From: Zantedeschia hybrid cultivar
Taxonomy: Eukaryota > Streptophyta > Magnoliopsida > Alismatales > Araceae
Length of the DNA stretch: 64,000 bases
Direction: 5' to 3'
NCBI GenBank assembly: GCA_030544215.1
Contig: JARZZO010000011.1
Span: 52,201,587-52,265,586, forward strand
Positions 57,808 through 64,000 of the stretch are shown piece by piece. Both the position numbers and the translations under genes were made by a program. The notes beneath the pieces were generated by a model that saw only the letters and a program-made list of their open reading frames with translations, was not told the origin of the DNA and searched no databases. Numbering within the stretch: position 1 is the stretch's first letter; each line of letters opens with the position of its first letter.

Positions 57808-60143
57808 TGTAAGGACTGAGGCTTTCGGATTCGGTTTTCGGGGTCGGACCTTGTAGTTATGGCCCTAGTAGGGTCTGGGGTTCTGTAATGTTTCGCGTCG
57901 AGCGGGCTCGACGCAGTTTAAACGGCGTCCACCGTTGCAGACGCGTTTTAGGTTCCGCCACGTGGGTGCCACGTGGGTTGGCTTTGGGCCGCGAAGTGTA
58001 CGGCCCTGTCGTGTCGTCTGAACGGCGTCCACTTAGGACGACGCCTTTCAGACTGCGACTCTGGGTGTGTTAGAGTACGGCCCTGACATGTCGGCTGAAC
58101 GGCGTCTGCCTCGATCGACGCGTTTCAGAAACTTGTCAGAGCGGCCGTCACATCACCTGATAGACGTCCGTGGATGTCGACGCATTTTAGCCAGTCTCTG
58201 GTTAACCCCGCGAGCCCTCCTTCTTTCCCTCATTTTCTCCTTCTCCCTTTCCCTCTTTCTCCTCCGGCGATCTCGGCGGCGATTCCTCCTCCTCCCTCTT
58301 TTCCTCCCACCATTTCACCTCTCCCTCCACTCCATCCTCTACCTAGCTCCTACCACTACCACCTCCGCCTCCACTGCGGCGTTCTACTCTCCGGACGACG
58401 GCCAACGTCACGGTGGAGCAAGGACGACCACGGCGGTACCGGCGGCGGCGTAGGGCGAGACGGGTGGACGGCTTGAAGCTCGGAGGCATCCAAGTATCCG
58501 GTAGGGTGACGGTTCCCATAGCATCGTGTTTAAGCCATGTTTTTCCTCCGTTTAAGCATGTTATGGATCTTTGGTTTTGGGGGGTAGAACGAGCATGTTT
58601 AGGAGTTCTTTTGATGATATGGGGGATTTCTATGAATGTGTTTTCCTATGGATTGAATTGCCCCTCTTTCTCCTCCGTTTTGGGGTTGTTTGGGTTGAAA
58701 AGGGGGCCCTCGGGCTCATGGCAAACTCTGGTTCCTGCGGTTGAAAGACGTCGTGCATGGACGACACCTTTTTGAAGGGCGTCGAGCCATCACGACGCCT
58801 TTTAGGCAAAAATCGCCTGACTGAGAGTCTGCCAGTTCGGGATTCTGGGACTAAAAGACGTCATGGGTGGGCGACGCGCTTTGAATAGCGTCGGGCAGCC
58901 ATGACGCCTTTTAAGGCAGAAATCCCCTGGGTAATTTCTTTGGAATTTCTGGATTTCTGTGCTAAATGGCGTCTGAGGATGTCGACGCCTTTTAAAAGGC
59001 GACCACTGGTGTCGACGCCTTTTAGGGCCTGATTCTGAAGACTGTTTTACATGAACCTGTACATGGAGCTTGAATGGCGTCGGCCTTGGGCGACGCGATT
59101 CAAGACAGAACCTCACTAATTCATGCCAGTAAAATGTGTTCATACTGTTAGACGGATGGTTAGTGCATGTTTTAGTGTACCCGGTAGACATAGATTCTTC
59201 ACGACCGGATGATGCTACATGTGTGTTATGCGATCGCAGACTTTTCACGTGACCGGATCGTACTGTGCTGGGTTTTGTGTTACTGTGGACCTGGAGTGAC
59301 ATTGTAGCGCTTTATTACCCTGTGCTGGTGGGGGCGTGAGCACAGCGCCGGTGGGGGCGTGGGCGGGGTGACGCCTAGTGAGAGAGGGTCACCTGGGGAA
59401 CCCCGGGGTCAGCTAGTACCGGTGTCGGAGTGGTACATTCGGAGAGTCACTCATGCTGAGGGAAGGAGTAGCCACCCGAGCCGGTTGGGCCGGAGTAGCT
59501 AGTGTGCTATCCGAGGGGTTACTGCTTGGCTTCAGCGGGTCGAGGTTTTCCCACCGTTGTTTGTGTGGTTGGCGAGCTCTACCGAGACGGCAGTTGTGGG
59601 TTCCCTAGTCAGCTGGTTTAGAATATGCATGTTTATTATATTTTCGATTGCATGTGATTCCACGTTGAGAATTAGGAATTGTACTTACAACTGTGCTCGT
59701 TACTTTACCATTAGCTGTACTTTGCACTTGTGGGTGTGTGTGTGGGCAATGGGGATCGAAGGATCCCTACTGAGTCTTGTCTTAAGACTCACCCCTACGG
59801 TTTTCAGGTGAGGACTCCCAGCAGACCTAGAGCGGCGTGTGCGGCCGTGTGTTGAGCGCCTTCAGCGGTTGTTCCGGGGTATGCCCCGATGTAGTTGTTA
59901 TTTATTTCTGGCCTGTATGTTTAATTATTTCTTTCAGTTGGAGTATGTAATTATTTGCTGTATCGAGTCGCATTGTAATAATTTTAATTCCTGCACTTTC
60001 ATTTCAATTCAATGCGATGTGAATATTTAGCTTAGTTTATTATTTATTTCCCAGACTTACTAGATCCTGGTTTGGTTCCAAATTAATGATTCGGTACCCA
60101 TTTAGTAATCGGATCCCCGATTATAGGGTGGCGGGTCGTTACA
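57808..60143 (+). repeat. Tekay solo LTR (2336 bp) in PMD intron
   Basis: It starts TGTAAGGACTGAGGC and ends GTGGCGGGTCGTTACA, the same LTR as 16576-18921 in opposite orientation. The target duplication ACATG lies at 57803-57807 and 60144-60148. Twelve A palindromes at 57889, 57919, 58019, 58096, 58158, 58742, 58773, 58852, 58882, 58963, 58993 and 59071 match those of the full element site by site. Confidence 0.95.
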
Positions 60144-60662
60144 ACATGATTCGTTAATTGGAATGCAATGCGATTAACCTATATGAATGCAAGTTATCTG
60201 GCGTCCATATCTGGGCGTGGACGATGCCAGAAAACCGTGGGTGGAGCACAGCCGAGGCAGGTTCGGGCGCCAGGTGTGGCTGCATTGTATGAACGAAATA
60301 GCCCTCCTGCTCCTGAGGCTGGCGATGCGGACGTTGGGTCTGCATCAGGAGTGGGTGGAGGAGGAGATACTTGAGGGGATCGAGAGGTCGATGCGGGGTA
60401 AGTAGGCCCGTATAGAATGGGGTGCCAAGTTCCTGGATCAGCGGGATGACTGGCACTGGTACAGGGTCCCGGTCGAGTCGCAGTCGGTGAGCAGCGACGC
60501 TTACTTGCAGCGCTACTGGACCCACTACGCGGCCCACATCCAGCTTCTCCGACCTCTCGATGTGAGTATTATGATATGTATGCTTATGAATGCTTCTTTT
60601 ATTTTATTAATTGTCTTGTTTATATTTGTAAATGTATGACATATGTAATGGGTGTGGGTACA

Positions 60663-62953
60663 GGTGTAATGGTAATGGGTTGCAGTTTGGGTATGCGGAG
60701 AATGCAGCGTGGCAGTTGCTCGGCGGTGCTCGGGGTGTGACCCGTTGAGTAGATAGAGGAAGAGTCTTCTACCTTTCACTGTTGCCCTCGATTAGCCTCA
60801 GGTTGGCTATTCTTCGAAATGGGGGCAACTTGATTATGGTGTTGGTGCTCCGGAAGTGGGTTATACACTATACCCATGTTCGGAGGTGCTGCCGCCTGTG
60901 CTGGTGCTCTCTGTCGTTGTTGCTACTACTATTGTGGTTGTTGTTGTTGTTGATGTTGATGTTGTTGTTGTTGATGAAGTCTCCTTGCCTTCAAGGCAGA
61001 TATGTACTTCCTCATCTCCTCCCAGTCAATGCCTCCTTGCTCGTTGAGATCATGGATATAATCTCGGAATTGGAAGCAAACACCTATCGTATGCTCAAGT
61101 TGCCTGTGAAAGGCAAAATATCTGGAGGCATCGGCATTCTGGGGCCAGACTATCTTCTCCTTGGGCAAGACTAAGGCATTAGCTGCCATTAGGGCATTAA
61201 AAATGTCCAGTAAAGATTCTGGAAGTGCTGGATATGTTGCCCTTTTAGGGCCTGGAGGTCTCCTTGGCTGATTGTAATCATTTGGGGGAGGTACATTATG
61301 ATAAGCTGGCGGTGCACGCGGCTGGTACTGCTGCTGTGGAGGTTGGTATTGCAGTTGTTGTTGTGGCTGCTGGTACTGTTGTCGTTGGTACTGCTGGTTC
61401 GTCTGTTGTGGTTGCTGATATTGTGGTTGCTGCTATGGCCTGTAGCCTTGCTGGTTTGGCGGCCTTTGCCCTGAATACTACAATGGTTGTTGGTTTCTCA
61501 CGAACTGGGGCTGATTGTTGTTCATGGTGCTAATCTGCTCGTAAAAGAACGTGCCCTCAGTTGTCGGACCCGTGCTAGGAGAGTTTGCCATGGCAGGCTT
61601 CCGAGGTGGAGGTATGTTGGGTCGGTAAGGGTCAAAGACATTGGAGAAAGTAGCATCTTTGAAGGCGTTCTGGCAGTAATGCGCCCTTTCATAAAGCTCC
61701 GCCATGCTGGTCAGATTGTTCAGCACGAGGACTAGTTTGAACTAGGATGTAGCATTGGAGATCAACATTTTTACTTGTTCAGATTCAGACAGATGATTCT
61801 TAACCTTTTCCACCATACCCCTCCATCTATCGGCAAAATTGACGAATTCCTCGTCGGGCTTCATCTTTTCTGCTATTAAGTCTGTAATGGATAGAGATGG
61901 TGCAACTCTATCCTGGTATCGTTGAATGAATTTTCATGATATGACACCATAGTCCTCTACTTCAGAAGGCTATAAGGAAAAGAACCACTGAAGGGTTGGT
62001 CCCTCCAACGACTTCCTGAACAAAAATGCCAACGACATCTTGTCGTTCTGCCAGAAGGATGACTCGTACATGAACTCCTTCAAGTGGGTGAAGGGGTTAC
62101 CAGTACCATTGTATTTCCAGTACAATGGCATTTCGGAGGGCAGCAAATGAAACACGGGCAAACTTGGTAGGTTAATCTCATGTGCAGCTTTAACGTCCAT
62201 CATTTTCTGAAAATTATTGAACCGCTCGTCCATGCGCTCCATCTTCGCGAGCAGGGCTTGAGTCGTCGGATCGACTTGAGGAGGGGGAGGTGGTGGTACA
62301 TGATAGGCCTGTAGCCTGGAGTATGTGGGGCAAGGAGGACAATCGGGTTGTGGTCCGGCAGCACTTCCGCCATGCCCGAGGGCATTTTGTTAAGTTGGCG
62401 TCGGCGGCCTGGCCAGTTGTCTTAAGGAGGATAATTGTGGCCCAGCTGGCCGAGAAGTTGAAACCTGAAGGCCTTCCATGGCTTGATGAATGAAGGTACT
62501 ATGGTGAGGGAGAGGTTGAAGAGCAACAGGGGGGACCACAGGGTTCGGTCTAGTAGACTACACGGGCGTCTTCCCCTTCAAAATGGATTGGATTGCCTCA
62601 AGCTATTGAGGATCCAGATGGGAGGCCAGAACTCCCAGAGCGTTGACTAGATCGGAGGGATTGGATGATGAGGGTTCATTCGGGTCTATGACCCCCTCAA
62701 AAATAGGATTAGATACCACATGCACATGTGGAGGAAGATCAACACCAGAATTGTGTTGATCATGAACAAAAGGAGGAGGGATATGAGGATTTCCCTCATG
62801 TTCATATGGGTAGGAATGAGGATCATGGGGGGCATTAGCATCTCCCCCATTCTCATAATGATAATTAGATTCATGAGGGGCATTACCATCTCCCTCGTAG
62901 TTGACCAGAGCACCTGAAGCCATGCTCAAATCTCTATATGATCGAAGCAACAT
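60663..62953 (-). pseudogene. Tat gag (-), several frames
   Basis: ATG at 62951-62953 starts MLLRSYRDLSMASGALVNYE, with acidic NAPH repeats. The capsid domain (LPVFHLLPSEMPLYWKYNGT, NDKMSLAFLFRKSLEGPTLQ) is at about 62242-61750. The C-terminal HTIGVCFQFRDYIHDLNEQ and poly-Gln tail lie at 61189-60929. It parallels 40714-43293 in order but has its own frameshifts. It ends at about 60663 beside a PMD intron and has no pol. Confidence 0.8.
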
Positions 62954-63952
62954 GGTATTAGATTTTTTTCGACAAAGATGTGCAGACAAGTTGTGCAGAG
63001 ATTAGACAAACAAGTGGATGTTTACGTTGTTTTAGGGTTCCTTGTTAGATTATTTAGATTTTTAATTACAAATTCACTCAATGGGTAGGATCTTAGTTTC
63101 AGTTCAGTTTCCACCATTATATTCTAGGGCTTTTTTCTCACAACGACATGAAAATCTAACCAGGACTTCAATTGGTACAACCAACCCGATGAATATAGAG
63201 GAATACCTTGATTTTAGGGACTTATGGAGGTCTTTAACGTCAACCACTCTAGTTTGATCGAGGGACCGACTCAATCAAAGAGAGGTGAGGACGTCAAGAA
63301 AGGTGTTCCTATGAGAAAAAGGGGGTGTTAGCCCCAGTGTGTATGACCTGTGGCCTGGATGGCCTCTAATGCTTAATATGTAATGGGTAATAGCAATCAA
63401 ATCAGAAATCTGAGGACTGAAGAACAAAACAAGAAACTCCCTGAATCGTGTCGCTGTTCCACGATGCTATTCAAATCATAACCTTATTTTGTCGCAGAAC
63501 CTCAGGTAGCAGACAGCAGGAAATTTGGCCTGAAAGGCGTCTGGGTAAGGCGACGCGGTATGAAACGCGTCGCTGTTCCTAGATGTTTTTCAAGTCGCAG
63601 AATCAACAAATAAGAAGGAATTTCTGGGTCAATTCCCCCTTAAACTAACAGGATAAAGCGGTAAATAATCGGCTCATGCAAATTTTAATTTTTAACAGGA
63701 TGATTTATCATGCAAACAACTAAAACATTCAATCAACCAAACATTCTTCCTATCACAATCACAATTTTTCAATCAATCAAACGGAGAGGGCAAGATCTTG
63801 TCGCAAGGGTGTGCACGTGGTGCATGTGGAAATAACAGTTAAACTAAAAACTCACCGATCGGGGAGGGCGTGCCCAAAGGATACAAGTGGTGCACCGTGG
63901 GTGTCCGATTGATGAAAGTAAGAACAAAGATTTAAAAGATGGCGAGACCAAG
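62954..63952 (-). other. Tat 5' leader (-) with three A palindromes
   Basis: Homologous to the leader at 43294-44266. A palindromes are at 63443-63474, 63531-63562 and 63561-63592 (the last two form a doublet). The primer site and LTR expected next are replaced by a Tekay-type LTR start at 63953. Confidence 0.75.
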
Positions 63953-64000
63953 TGTAAGGACTAAGGTTTCGAGTTCAGTATTCGGATCGGGTTCGGGCCG
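63953..64000 (+). repeat. Start of a Tekay-type LTR, cut by the window edge
   Basis: TGTAAGGACTAAGGTTTCG resembles the LTR start at 57808 but with several differences, so it is an older or different subfamily. Only 48 bp are visible. Confidence 0.65.

Larger units (their letters stand above)
56206..60560 (+). pseudogene. Plant mobile domain (MAIN-like) pseudogene, four exons
   Basis: Exon 1 (ATG 56206 to about 56405) encodes MDRGQSSKTKAVVKSQRTAS and an acidic tail, then GTAAGT. After an intron carrying four A palindromes, exon 2 starts after TTTGCAG (56711) and carries the PMD core: FFMPWGHMVPSLEDVCRITG, LLFGTKGNYIHCRFLSLLVD, LSEYAWGAALLAHLFTDLST. Exon 3 starts after TATGCAG (57497) with VWTYFYFPLGRARP. 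A solo LTR fills the next intron, and exon 4 (about 60190-60560) gives VIWRPYLGVDDARKPWVEHS and HYAAHIQLLRPLD. In-frame stops in exons 2 and 4 and the disrupted exon 3 end make it a pseudogene. Family members act in heterochromatin silencing in Arabidopsis, and many are transposon-borne. Confidence 0.75.

Noticed and set aside
1..64000. tRNA, rRNA, organellar insertions, telomere or satellite arrays
   Set aside because: None was recognised on reading both strands. Short tandem repeats found are limited to the minisatellite, the 174-bp pair and the 189-bp triplet.

Overview
This window is a block of nested plant retroelements with no intact host gene visible. An angiosperm nuclear genome is indicated by Ty3/gypsy lineages confined to plants (Tat with a second RNase H, an Athila-type primer site, a Tekay chromovirus), a Ty1/copia element, plant mobile domain (PMD) gene remnants, and spliceosomal introns. 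The species cannot be told from the sequence. The density of nested insertions suggests heterochromatin. Nothing bacterial, organellar or tRNA/rRNA-like was seen. || Layout. 1-9176: 3' part of a Tat element (+) with a nearly intact pol and a tandemly duplicated 3' end. 9177-9833: PMD exons (-). 9835-14190: decayed Ty1/copia element (+). 14190-16570 and 26012-28917: two halves of an AT-rich repeat studded with a palindrome called B here. It is split by a complete Tekay chromovirus (-, 16576-26006, 5-bp target duplication AATTG). 28918-29568: LTR-like sequence. 29569-29920: PMD fragment (+). 29921-32161: Tat 5' LTR and leader (+), fused to a reversed Tat RNase H/integrase piece (32162-32822). 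32841-37740: Athila-type non-autonomous element (+). 37795-45583: 5' half of a Tat element (-). 45584-48407: Tat RT to integrase (+). 48408-50560: 3' end of another Tat copy (-). 50561-55344: a PMD/DUF7745-like gene remnant split by a 3.1-kb solo LTR. 55345-60650: a multi-exon PMD pseudogene with a Tekay solo LTR in an intron. 60663-63952: Tat gag and leader (-). 63953-64000: start of another Tekay-type LTR. || Main discovery candidate: a palindrome of fixed size (palindrome A). It has an 11-bp arm close to TRAAAGGCGTC, a spacer of exactly 10 variable bases, and an 11-bp arm close to GACGCCNTTYA, 32 bp in total. I counted more than 70 copies by hand. They lie in the LTRs of two unrelated gypsy lineages (Tat and Tekay), in Tat leaders, and upstream of and inside PMD-type genes. 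I saw none in the copia or Athila-type elements. In Tat LTRs they form arrays of about four copies spaced about 88 bp apart, ending about 100-145 bp upstream of a TATA box. In Tekay LTRs they form abutting doublets. A second palindrome (B: TGAGTCTGCGC, 6 variable bases, GCGCAGACTCA; 28 bp) recurs about every 190 bp in the 14.2-28.9 kb element. Fixed geometry with free spacers across unrelated elements suggests dimeric protein sites or another constrained cis-element. The function is unknown. || Autonomous coding capacity looks broken throughout. The best preserved frame is the first Tat pol (one nonsense codon, all catalytic residues present). The Tekay element has nearly identical LTRs but frameshifted gag-pol.
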